NCBI RefSeq assembly: GCF_023805255.1
Contig: NZ_JAMSCK010000005.1
Coordinates: 186,001 to 250,000 of the forward strand
Source: Gramella jeungdoensis
GTDB taxonomy: Bacteria > Bacteroidota > Bacteroidia > Flavobacteriales > Flavobacteriaceae
Direction of reading: 5' to 3'
DNA: 64,000 nucleotides
Notes under the pieces: model-generated
The model's database searches: none
What the model was told of the DNA's origin: nothing
What the model saw: the letters and a program-made list of their open reading frames with translations, nothing else
In this document: in pieces, positions 46,629 to 53,796 of the stretch
How the letters are laid out: each line of letters begins with the position of its first letter
Numbering within the stretch: the first letter of the stretch is position 1
Made by a program: the position numbers and the translations under genes

Positions 46629-46994
46629 TTAATAATCTTTTGGAGGCCATCCGGTTCCTCCATCGTTATAAGCATTTAAAGTTTGAACATTCTGTGTGTC
46701 CTGCAAATTATTTGCATCACCTCCCTTGGTGGGTGCAAGAAAAACAGTAGTTAACCCCTTCACAGGATTAGGACCACCATCCGGTTTATATTTACCATAA
46801 TAAACACGGATACCCGGTTTCTCTGATGCAGGAATATTGGCTTTCACGTAAGCGATATACTCCTCAAGCTCCTCTATGCTAAACCAGGTTTCAAAGGCAT
46901 CTTTAAAACCTTTGCCATTGATTGCATTGCCTGGCCCATTCTTCCAGTTCTTTAAAAGTTCTTTAGCCTGCGCAGGTGAAATTTGCTGCCCCAT
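46629..46994 (-). CDS. Small soluble protein with C-terminal AYNDGxxxWPPxxY tail (unit B)
   Basis: 121 residues, no signal peptide or membrane segment. Aligns along its length with the 142-residue protein at 47911: ISxxxAKxLxKxW, a W-F/Y-S-x-EEL-x-EYI-x-YV helix (about 52-66), PGI then a strand, and TVFLAPTK. The last 16 residues LNAYNDGGTGWPPKDY match the other protein's tail at the key positions. I recognise no family. The strict tail at the very C-terminus suggests a binding or recognition signal. Followed after 12 bases by a seven-helix gene. Confidence 0.72.
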   Translation of the reverse strand: MGQQISPAQAKELLKNWKNGPGNAINGKGFKDAFETWFSIEELEEYIAYVKANIPASEKPGIRVYYGKYKPDGGPNPVKGLTTVFLAPTKGGDANNLQDTQNVQTLNAYNDGGTGWPPKDY

Positions 46995-47009
46995 AATTTA
47001 ATTTTTTGG

Positions 47010-47063
47010 AAGACCATTAAAGGCCTTTCGGTTAGTAATACACTAAAAATAGGAATATTTAAA
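47010..47063 (-). promoter_or_regulatory. Conserved leader of the unit B operon
   Basis: Upstream of the start at 46994: an RNA hairpin AAGGCC/GGUCUU (47010-47027, one G-U pair on the minus strand) and a 33-base block (47030-47063) in which CTATTTTTA and ACTAACC are shared with the leader of the second unit at nearly the same distance. Could be promoter plus regulator site. Confidence 0.5.
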
Positions 47064-47160
47064 CTATTTAGGTGTGCTTTTTTATTTGCACTCCTTTGTA
47101 ATTTTCAAGATTACTCGATAGAGTTAATAACAAAACATCTTTTGTGAGTAAAATTTAACC

Positions 47161-47898
47161 TCACTTTATTAAGACTTTTTGGCCCGATCGCTTTACTTCC
47201 AAAATCATTCTGATAAATCCATATATAAAAACGGAATACACAAATAAGTTAGCTACATCTAAAACATTGCTATATACCTCTTCAAAATCATCGCTTACCC
47301 TTATATATCTCTGGAACATAAACAGTGGAGTTATTGCTAATTTATAAATCAAAAGACCTATTGATATATAAATCGCCAACTCAGAACGATAATTCAATAT
47401 CCTGTCAGTTTTTATCAACTCCAAATAATAGATCGCTATTGAAAAACAGATCAAGAAAGCTCCAAAAACATAAGGATAGGTAGCCGTAGTCTTAAAGAAG
47501 TTATCTGTAAGAAAATAACTAATTATTGATGTAATTAAAAAGATCCCTGTTAAGTAGATAATTATTCTCTGCCACAACTTGGAATTTAATTGTAAAATAA
47601 AATAGAAAGTATATGCCGTAGTTGTAATTAACGAAAGGACATTTGTTATCCAGAGATGGCTTGTAAATCTGGTCCCATTGATAAATTCGAAATACTTAAA
47701 ATCATAGACGTGACCGTACAAACCATAGGTAATTGCCAGAAAGTCAAAGAAAAAGATGAAAATCAGGTAATAAACCAGGAATTTATCAGCTTTGCGCACA
47801 TTCTTATTCATAGAAAGGTAGACAATACCAGCTACCGCTGCTAAAAACTCAAAAATATAAGTTGGATATAGCCGGTATTCAACAAAGACTTCCCACAA
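47161..47898 (-). CDS. Uncharacterised seven-helix membrane protein, paired with a small soluble protein (unit A)
   Basis: 245 residues; start MWEVFVEYRLYPTYIFEFLA, seven helices, basic tail (KRSGQKVLIK). Closest to the proteins at 45101 and 45885. Begins 12 bases after the small-protein gene at 47911. The 262 bases between it and the next coding region contain the leader of unit B. Confidence 0.78.
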   Translation of the reverse strand: MWEVFVEYRLYPTYIFEFLAAVAGIVYLSMNKNVRKADKFLVYYLIFIFFFDFLAITYGLYGHVYDFKYFEFINGTRFTSHLWITNVLSLITTTAYTFYFILQLNSKLWQRIIIYLTGIFLITSIISYFLTDNFFKTTATYPYVFGAFLICFSIAIYYLELIKTDRILNYRSELAIYISIGLLIYKLAITPLFMFQRYIRVSDDFEEVYSNVLDVANLFVYSVFIYGFIRMILEVKRSGQKVLIK

Positions 47899-47910
47899 AA
47901 CAATTAAAAT

Positions 47911-48339
47911 TTAATATTCACTTGGCGGCCATTTGCTACTTCCGTCATTATAAGCATCTATATTATAATTAGTTTCATAGCTGTTAGAGGTTAGTGCAAG
48001 AACAACATCAGAAGAGCCAGAATTATTTTCGACAACAGCATTTTGGGGGGCAGAAGACTCTTTAGTAGCAGAAAGAAAAACTGTAGAAATTCCGTCTTTT
48101 TTTCCTTTCTTATCTTCAGCAGCTAACCAAATACTTATCCCAGGATGCTCCACACCCTGCTCGGCCGATAAATCTCGTACATAATTGATATACTCCTGAA
48201 GTTCCTCAAGACTATACCACACCTCGCAGGAGTCTTTGTATTCCTCATTATCTTCAAAAAGTTTACCCCTGGTATCCCTCCACTTTTTCTGTAGCTTTTT
48301 GGCTTTTTCGATTGTAATACATTTCGCTGGTCGGTTCAT
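47911..48339 (-). CDS. Small soluble protein with C-terminal AYNDGxxxWPPxxY tail (unit A)
   Basis: 142 residues. Same layout as the 121-residue protein: ITxxxAKxLxKxW, WYSLEELQEYINYV helix (about 56-69), PGISIWL strand, ISTVFLSATK, then a Ser/Asn-rich linker about 20 residues longer, and the tail IDAYNDGSSKWPPSEY. The linker is variable while the tail is kept, which argues that the tail is functional. No known family. Confidence 0.72.
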   Translation of the reverse strand: MNRPAKCITIEKAKKLQKKWRDTRGKLFEDNEEYKDSCEVWYSLEELQEYINYVRDLSAEQGVEHPGISIWLAAEDKKGKKDGISTVFLSATKESSAPQNAVVENNSGSSDVVLALTSNSYETNYNIDAYNDGSSKWPPSEY

Positions 48340-48356
48340 ATTAAATTTTCTTTAAA

Positions 48357-48409
48357 AGACCTATCTAAGGTCTAAAGGTTAGTGATATGTTAAAAATAGA
48401 AATATTTTA
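48357..48409 (-). promoter_or_regulatory. Conserved leader of the unit A operon
   Basis: AGACCT (48357-48362) pairs with AGGTCT (48368-48373) in the 5' leader; upstream block 48377-48409 shares CTATTTTTA and ACTAACC with the unit B leader. A TATTTTTA element is one base off TAnnTTTG but has no TTG at the right distance. Confidence 0.5.
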
Positions 48410-48451
48410 GGTTAATTCTATGGGACACCTTCAAAAAGGGGATTTTTCCCC

Positions 48452-48482
48452 TTGCCGGCCTATACATGCCCAACTACATTTG
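48452..48482 (+). promoter_or_regulatory. Promoter of small RNA gene 2
   Basis: TTG at 48452-48454, 20-base spacer, TACATTTG at 48475-48482, the same as copy 1 although the spacer sequence differs. A GGGG/CCCC hairpin just before it (48438-48451 region) is also shared with copy 1. Confidence 0.7.
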
Positions 48483-48488
48483 TTGAAG

Positions 48489-48600
48489 TCATTTTAGTAA
48501 AGCTAAAGTGTTTTGGGGCAAAAAAGTGTCGACTAAGGTTACGTTATAGTTCTGAGTAGGGTCTTTTCTATAACTCACTACCAAAGTGACACTTTTTTAT
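48489..48600 (+). ncRNA. Predicted free-standing small RNA, copy 2
   Basis: Stems AAAAAAGTGTC (48520-48530) with GACACTTTTTT (48588-48598), GGT/ACC, GTTATAG (48543-48549) with CTATAAC (48568-48574); loop 48550-48567 identical to copy 1. The first stem differs from copy 1 by a paired change (C-G to T-A). An outer GGGGCA/TGCCCC pair (48515-48520 with 48604-48609) surrounds it. Divergent from the small-protein gene at 48339. Confidence 0.68.
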
Positions 48601-48649
48601 TTTTGCCCCATTTAAGAAGTATATTACTCTAAGTTAGCACAGAATCTGC

Positions 48650-48695
48650 TAATAATCTATTTTTCAGAGGCTTATTTTTCTCCTCAGCCTTTTGA
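48650..48695 (-). pseudogene. Remnant of the 3' end of pxpC
   Basis: Read on the minus strand this stretch resembles the last 45 or so bases of the intact pxpC gene (48984 onward), including GATTATTAG with the stop, at about three quarters identity with two short gaps. The block after it, 48626-48657, repeats 48961-48992 (a TTAGCA/TGCTAA hairpin). It marks a tandem duplication of about 340 bases that copied a pxpC tail and a small RNA gene. Confidence 0.45.
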
Positions 48696-48801
48696 TAACC
48701 GCATTTAAAGACTTTCTTCCTTAAACTATCTTCGGGAATAATCAGAAAATCCTTTAACAAAAAAATAACTATTAGGCCTAAAAAATCGGGGGTTTTCCCT
48801 C

Positions 48802-48831
48802 TTGTTAAATTAGGCTGAAGCGCCTAATTTG
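48802..48831 (+). promoter_or_regulatory. Probable promoter of small RNA gene 3, imperfect -7
   Basis: TTG at 48802-48804, 20-base spacer, TAATTTG at 48825-48831, one base shorter than TACATTTG. The spacer contains a hairpin AAATTAGGC/GCCTAATTT (48807-48815 with 48822-48830). Confidence 0.5.
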
Positions 48832-48837
48832 CGAAGG

Positions 48838-48947
48838 CATTTGATAAATCAAAAAAAATTAGGGGGCAGAAAAATATTCGAAGGTTGGTTTATAGTTCTG
48901 AGTAGAGTCTTTTCTATACATTCACAACCTAAGCGAATCTTTTTTTG
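48838..48947 (+). ncRNA. Predicted free-standing small RNA, copy 3
   Basis: Outer stem GGGGCA (48863-48868) with TGCCCC (48946-48951), ATTCG (48876-48880) with CGAAT (48934-48938), AGGTTG (48882-48887) with CAACCT (48925-48930), TATAG (48891-48895) with CTATA (48914-48918). The 18-base loop 48896-48913 differs from copies 1 and 2 at one base (A for G). Stem sequences differ widely yet still pair. Lies convergent to pxpC. Confidence 0.63.
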
Positions 48948-48983
48948 CCCCATCATCTACACTCTAATTTAGCACAGATCCTG

Positions 48984-49844
48984 CTAATAATCCAGTTTTC
49001 TGAAGTTTATTTTTTCCCCCGGCATTTTTTGCGAAAGTACCTGCTGAGCTTTTTCGCTCAGCTGAAGTATCCTTGGATAACCACCGGTGGTCTGGCAGTC
49101 TTTCATAAGAATGATCAATTTTCCTGAAGGAGTAAGTTGTACCGTTCCCGGGACCACAGGCCCGGTTGTTATAGGATCCAGATCATTCTCCAGATCTTCT
49201 TCAATTTGAACGGCCATCCGGTTACTGTTCTTATCTGTTTTAAAGGATGTAGAAAACAATTTATCCTGCTGTTCCTTTGAAAGCCTTTCAAATTCAGGTC
49301 CGGGATATGCTTCTATAATATCTGATCCCAGATACTCTTCATCTATCTTCAAATGGGAATGTGTATCCTTTTCCTGCAAATCTTTTGATCCAAAAGACAG
49401 TTTCATCCCTTTTTTCAGCCTGAAATCGGTGGTAAGCCCCTCGTACCAGCTCTGGCTTCCCATAAGTTCCTCTGACCGAAACCCGCCAAGAATACCAATA
49501 TAAGCCCTGAACCCGGCCTTTCGGGCTCCAAATCTCAAAGTATCACCGGCTGAAATATTGATAACCTTATTTTGTTCAACTGGACTATCATTAAGACTTG
49601 CCGATAGATCGGCGCCACTGATACAAATGGCTGTAGAAGCCGAGAATTTTAATTGAGGCCCCTGGAAGGTGATCTCCATAACCGAAGTATCCTGTGCATT
49701 CCCGAGGATAAGATTACAGATTCTCATCGCGTACCTGTCCATCACTCCACTTTGAGGAACACCATATTTTTGAAATCCAAAACGACCAAGGTCCTGGATG
49801 CTTGAAAATAATCCCGGCTGTAAAACTTCAATCTCCCCCTTCAT
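48984..49844 (-). CDS. pxpC: 5-oxoprolinase subunit C (KipA/biotin-dependent carboxyltransferase family)
   Basis: 286 residues. IEVLQPGLFSSIQDLGRFGFQKYGVPQSGVMDRYA at the start is the family signature region (PGxxxxxQDxGRxGxxxxGvxxsGxmD), and TTGGYPRILQLS lies near the end. With PxpA and PxpB it forms the ATP-dependent 5-oxoprolinase that opens pyroglutamate to glutamate. Overlaps pxpB by 17 bases. Its last bases lie in a small repeat shared with 48626-48657. Confidence 0.92.
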   Translation of the reverse strand: MKGEIEVLQPGLFSSIQDLGRFGFQKYGVPQSGVMDRYAMRICNLILGNAQDTSVMEITFQGPQLKFSASTAICISGADLSASLNDSPVEQNKVINISAGDTLRFGARKAGFRAYIGILGGFRSEELMGSQSWYEGLTTDFRLKKGMKLSFGSKDLQEKDTHSHLKIDEEYLGSDIIEAYPGPEFERLSKEQQDKLFSTSFKTDKNSNRMAVQIEEDLENDLDPITTGPVVPGTVQLTPSGKLIILMKDCQTTGGYPRILQLSEKAQQVLSQKMPGEKINFRKLDY

Positions 49845-50565
49845 AATTTTCAGATTTCAATTTATAATTTCCTCTTTTCACTTCTTCTTCGATCTCAAAA
49901 AATTCTTCCCTGGAAACCGAAAAGAATTTGATTTTATCCCCGGCCGAAAATGGTGTTGGCGGATCTTCATTTTTGTCAAAAAGTTCTACCGGACATTTGC
50001 CTAAAATCTGCCATCCTCCGGGGCTGGATTTTGGATAAATTCCGGTCTGTTTTTCCCCGATCCCAACCGAGCCTTTTTCAACCGATTTTCGGGGTGTTTT
50101 TTTTCGTGAAATTTGCAGCTTCTCATCCAGCCCTCCCAGGTATAAAAATCCGGGTAAGAATCCTATAAAATAGACCTGGTAAACCGGAGCAGTATGAAGC
50201 TTAATTATTTCCTCAATTTCCAGATCTTTTTCGTCTAAAATGAGTTTAAGGTCTGGCCCAAATTCTTCGTCATAACATACCGGAACATAAAAAATTTGTG
50301 AGTTAAAGTTTTTTGGTATATTGGCCTCGTCAAACAGGCTCTTTAAGCTCGAAATCTCACTATAAACATCTTCTATAGTGAACATGTAACTAATTAATAT
50401 CGAGTTATATGTGTTTATTACTTCAACTTTTTCTTTAACTAATTTATTTTCCAGCAAATCTTTGTAAAAAAGAAGCTTCCGGAGCTTTTCTGGGCTATAA
50501 TTTTCACCAAAATTGATCAAAATCGCCCGCTCTCCCATGGGTGATATTTCGGGAAATTCTTTCAT
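49828..50565 (-). CDS. pxpB: 5-oxoprolinase subunit B (KipI family)
   Basis: 245 residues. SPMGERAILINFG at the start, FYVPVCYDEEFGPDL, GFLPGFLYLGGLDEKL and the cyclophilin-like PGGWQILGKCPVELFD mark the KipI/allophanate hydrolase subunit 1 family. ATP-binding partner of PxpC. Shares one base with the pxpA end (50565). Confidence 0.92.
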   Translation of the reverse strand: MKEFPEISPMGERAILINFGENYSPEKLRKLLFYKDLLENKLVKEKVEVINTYNSILISYMFTIEDVYSEISSLKSLFDEANIPKNFNSQIFYVPVCYDEEFGPDLKLILDEKDLEIEEIIKLHTAPVYQVYFIGFLPGFLYLGGLDEKLQISRKKTPRKSVEKGSVGIGEKQTGIYPKSSPGGWQILGKCPVELFDKNEDPPTPFSAGDKIKFFSVSREEFFEIEEEVKRGNYKLKSENYEGGD

Positions 50566-51305
50566 TATGTATTCTTTACTCCTACTCCGTGTTCGGCAAA
50601 TTTTCTGTGAAGAAATTCAATAATTTCAAGTGAAGATGGCGTGTCACTATGCACGCAAAAAGTGTCGGCTTTTACATCGATTTTCGCTCCGTTTTCACAT
50701 GAGATTTTATGGTCTTTAAACATAGAAAAAACATGCTCAAAAACAGCCTCTTTTTCGGTGATCAAAGCATGCTTTTCTGCCCGGGAAACAAGGCTGTAAT
50801 TTTCGTTATAATTACGGTCTGCAAAGGCCTCAAAAAAGAGGTCGAATTTTCCCATGGCGAGTTCCGAAATTTTTGAATTCGGAGGCACATAAAGCCTGAA
50901 ATTTCCTTCCAGAATTTCAAGACTTTCAACAATGATCCTGGCAATGTTTTCATCTTTTGCAGCATCATTATAAAGAGCTCCATGAGGTTTGATATGTGTA
51001 AGTTTTCCGCCTTCAGATTCGGTGATCTGCTTAAGACTTAGAACCTGCCCTTCAATGGAAAGCCTGAGATCTTCTTCAGACATTTCAACAGAGCTCCTTC
51101 CAAAATTCTCCCTGTCTGGGTAAGACGGGTGCGCTCCAATTTCAACATTATGCTCCATTGCAAGTCTTACGGTATGATGCATGGTTTCCAGGTTGCCCGC
51201 ATGGCCGCCACAGGCTATATTACAGGCCGAGATTAGAGGCATAAGCTCTTCATCGAACTTCCCTCCCTCTCCAAGGTCACAGTTAAGGTGTATCGTCTTT
51301 TTCAT
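50565..51305 (-). CDS. pxpA: 5-oxoprolinase subunit A (LamB/YcsF family)
   Basis: 246 residues. HLNCDLGEGGKFDEELMPLI, SACNIACGGHAGN, IGAHPSYPDRENFGR and KPHGALYND are the LamB/YcsF signatures, with metal-ligand His and Asp residues. Catalytic subunit of the PxpABC 5-oxoprolinase. Preceded 6 bases upstream by the Nramp-like transporter gene. Confidence 0.94.
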   Translation of the reverse strand: MKKTIHLNCDLGEGGKFDEELMPLISACNIACGGHAGNLETMHHTVRLAMEHNVEIGAHPSYPDRENFGRSSVEMSEEDLRLSIEGQVLSLKQITESEGGKLTHIKPHGALYNDAAKDENIARIIVESLEILEGNFRLYVPPNSKISELAMGKFDLFFEAFADRNYNENYSLVSRAEKHALITEKEAVFEHVFSMFKDHKISCENGAKIDVKADTFCVHSDTPSSLEIIEFLHRKFAEHGVGVKNT

Positions 51306-51311
51306 GCTGAT

Positions 51312-52532
51312 CTACAGATTCTGAATTACGCTAAAAATTGATTTCGCCCCGAGGAAGACAGCGAGAGCGATCACCAGCAGGCCAATGGCATTCTGAAAGA
51401 TGCTATTCCTGTACTCCCCAAGAACCGAACTCTGATTCACTATCCAAAATAAGAAAATTGCGATGATTGGCAGTACAAGACCATTGGCAATTTGAGCAAA
51501 TTGTATTATTTCCACAGGTTTTACCCCTAGCGAAGAAAAGACCACCCCCAGGATAAGGATAATGATCCATACCATTTTGAATTTCCCTGACTGCATACCT
51601 CCTTTCCACCCGAGACAACCCTGCACTACATAAGCCGCAGCCAGAGGTGCGGTAATTGAAGAAGTAATACCCGCAGCCAGTAAACCTATAGCAAGAAATA
51701 TGGTTGCTGAATTACCAAATAAAGGCTCAAGCCCCGCAGCCAGATCGCCGGCATCCTCTATCTGTGTAATATTTGATGCTGCAGCGCAGATCACAATGGC
51801 CATGGAAACGAGTCCGCCCAGCATTATTGAAAAGACCAGTTCTTTCCTCACGGTCCCAAGATATTTTTGGCCCTGCCATTTTTCACTAACCAATGAAGCA
51901 TGAAGGAAAAGGTTATATGGTACCACTGTTGTTCCTACAAGAGCTATGATGGTTAAAAGTCCGGCATCAAAAGATCCTGGAATAAAACCTTCTAACACCC
52001 CTGAAATATCCGGCCTTGTTAGAAATGCGGTTAAAATGAATGCGATGCTCATAAGCAGCACAAGACCAATAAACACCTTTTCAAGTTTCTTATAACTGCC
52101 CAGAAAAAGCAGAATGAATGCGAGGCCGCCAATCACAAGACTCCAAATATTAAGATTAAAAGCCCCCATTTCAAAACTGACGGAAGGAAAGACAGCCTCA
52201 AGCCCCAATACCGCACCGGTAATATTACCGGCCTCGTAGGCAGCATTACCTAAGACAATCGCTGAAAATATGAGGATTAGTGTAATGACTCTTATAAAGG
52301 GTATCCTGATCTCTTCGCGGATACAATCACTTAAACCCTTCCCGGAGACCAGACCAAGCCTCGCCGACATTTCCTGAAGAATGATACAGGCAAATACCGA
52401 GATTAGAAGCGCCCATAAGAGGGAGTATCCAAAATTAACTCCGGCCAGGCTACATACGGTAACCGTTCCGGGGCCTATAAAAGCGGCAGAAACAAGTATC
52501 CCTGGTCCTAAATTCCTGAAGAAGTTCCTCAC
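51312..52532 (-). CDS. YcsG-type Nramp-like transporter of the 5-oxoprolinase operon
   Basis: 406 residues, about 11 membrane helices. Helix 1 reads GPGTVT (20-25) in place of DPGN and helix 6 reads VVPYN in place of MPHN, so the Nramp metal site is not conserved. Bacillus subtilis has the same gene (ycsG) beside ycsF-kipI-kipA. Its constant link to pxp genes suggests import of 5-oxoproline or a related solute, or of an ion the enzyme needs; the first is inference. Overlaps the DUF2891 gene by 4 bases (ATGA, 52529-52532). Confidence 0.82.
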   Translation of the reverse strand: MRNFFRNLGPGILVSAAFIGPGTVTVCSLAGVNFGYSLLWALLISVFACIILQEMSARLGLVSGKGLSDCIREEIRIPFIRVITLILIFSAIVLGNAAYEAGNITGAVLGLEAVFPSVSFEMGAFNLNIWSLVIGGLAFILLFLGSYKKLEKVFIGLVLLMSIAFILTAFLTRPDISGVLEGFIPGSFDAGLLTIIALVGTTVVPYNLFLHASLVSEKWQGQKYLGTVRKELVFSIMLGGLVSMAIVICAAASNITQIEDAGDLAAGLEPLFGNSATIFLAIGLLAAGITSSITAPLAAAYVVQGCLGWKGGMQSGKFKMVWIIILILGVVFSSLGVKPVEIIQFAQIANGLVLPIIAIFLFWIVNQSSVLGEYRNSIFQNAIGLLVIALAVFLGAKSIFSVIQNL

Positions 52533-53683
52533 TCTTTTTTCTTATTCCCTGCTTCCTGCAAAGCGTAAATAGCGAAAGTTCCCAGCCAGTGTCCGCCTTC
52601 GTAGCTATCGCCCACAACATTTGGAAAAGAATAGGCCACGTGTTTTTCAGCGAGAGTTTCAAGATGCCCAAATTGTTCCGGATATTGATTGGCAAGGCCG
52701 TAGAAGACCCAGGCACGACTAAAGTTAAGCCCGTCCAGGTGAACCAGTTTTCCATCAGTACGGTCTGAAACCTCTCCCACTTCCATAGTAAAGTCTTTAT
52801 TTTTCAGCTGCGGCATAAAATCGTCTATCCACATACTAAAAGCGTTTTTTGGCAGCACACGTCTCATAATATCAACCTCAGCCAGACAGGGAGATAGAAA
52901 ATCATATCCGCTGGGTTCCCATTCTACCGGGCAGTTATCATCTTTTAAATAAAAATTCTGAGCTCTCTTTTTAATGGCCTCCATTAATTCCTCATTCTCA
53001 CTAGTTTTCGCATAATCATAAGCGAATGCAAGGCCGAAAGCCGTATTTGTATGCTCTCCAACCCTTACAGGATAATTAAGCTTAGGAAGGAATTCTATGT
53101 ATCTCTGCACTATAAGATCTGTTAAAGGCTGCATGTTGTTGGCCAGCTCCTGCCCAAGCGGATCTTCCCAGGTCCTTAATTCTTCAGCCAGTTTCAACAG
53201 CCAGCCCCAACCATAGGTACGCTCATAAGATCCGCTTTCTGCCCGGTTGAAGTACTCAACCTCGCCCCGGATATTCTCCTCTGAAAGTGAATTTTGCAAA
53301 GCTTCACGTACAGCCTCCTTTTTTTCGATTTTAGGAAACTGCTTAACAAGACTTACCAAAGACCAGTGTGCATGAACCGAAGAATGCCAGTCAAAACACC
53401 CATAGAATGCGGGATGTAGTTCGTGCGGCTCGCCAATAGCTTCCTTGCTTTCAAGGGTTTGTCCCAGTTTATTGGGATATTCGGTATCTATACAGCTTAA
53501 AGGCAATTCTACCAGCTCGTTTGCTTCATCTATGGTAAGGGTCACGGGCTCTGGAGCCATAATCTTATTTATATCTTTACTAATACTATCGGTTGAGATG
53601 GTATTTTTTTTATCGCCCTGAGATTTATCCCCTTTACAAGAGGCAATTATCAGAACGATAATTACTGCAATTAGTCGTTTCAT
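52529..53683 (-). CDS. DUF2891-family lipoprotein heading the 5-oxoprolinase operon
   Basis: 384 residues. Signal with lipobox IIASC (Cys16), so it is likely a membrane-anchored periplasmic or surface lipoprotein; a Lys/Ser/Asp-rich linker follows. The DUF2891 hallmark YGCFDWHSSVHAHW near residues 94-107 and a helical alpha/alpha-toroid-like pattern with several conserved Trp and His (YGWGWLLKL, SPCLAEVDIMRRVL, GHWLGTFA) are seen. DUF2891 is uncharacterised. Translational overlap with the transporter ties it to pyroglutamate use, perhaps releasing it outside the cytosol. Confidence 0.85.
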   Translation of the reverse strand: MKRLIAVIIVLIIASCKGDKSQGDKKNTISTDSISKDINKIMAPEPVTLTIDEANELVELPLSCIDTEYPNKLGQTLESKEAIGEPHELHPAFYGCFDWHSSVHAHWSLVSLVKQFPKIEKKEAVREALQNSLSEENIRGEVEYFNRAESGSYERTYGWGWLLKLAEELRTWEDPLGQELANNMQPLTDLIVQRYIEFLPKLNYPVRVGEHTNTAFGLAFAYDYAKTSENEELMEAIKKRAQNFYLKDDNCPVEWEPSGYDFLSPCLAEVDIMRRVLPKNAFSMWIDDFMPQLKNKDFTMEVGEVSDRTDGKLVHLDGLNFSRAWVFYGLANQYPEQFGHLETLAEKHVAYSFPNVVGDSYEGGHWLGTFAIYALQEAGNKKKE

Positions 53684-53759
53684 CAGTTTAGGTTATTGGT
53701 TTCCGGTGTTAAATAGCCGGTTTCTGACCGGTTGTTCACGGTTTTACCAAAAATATAAA

Positions 53760-53775
53760 AAACCTTTAAAGGTTT
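53760..53775. repeat. Perfect 16-bp palindrome AAACCTTTAAAGGTTT
   Basis: Lies between the YifB stop (53797) and the DUF2891 start (53683). Could be a weak terminator for yifB (minus strand: hairpin followed by TTTTATATTTTTGG) or a regulator site for the pxp operon. The TATTTTTG just after it on the minus strand (53748-53755) fits a -7 box but has no TTG partner. Confidence 0.5.
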
Positions 53776-53796
53776 AGTTAATTAAAACTGAAGATA

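Noticed and set aside
44947-48951. Small RNA repeats read as a transposable element (MITE)
   Set aside because: No target-site duplications seen, flanks differ in extent between copies, the loop is frozen while stems covary, and each copy keeps a promoter with a 20-base spacer.
44947-48951. Small RNA repeats read as riboswitches for the minus-strand genes
   Set aside because: The promoter and T-run lie on the plus strand, away from the minus-strand genes, and copy 1 lies at the 3' side of one gene. A minus-strand role is not fully excluded because the stems are symmetric.
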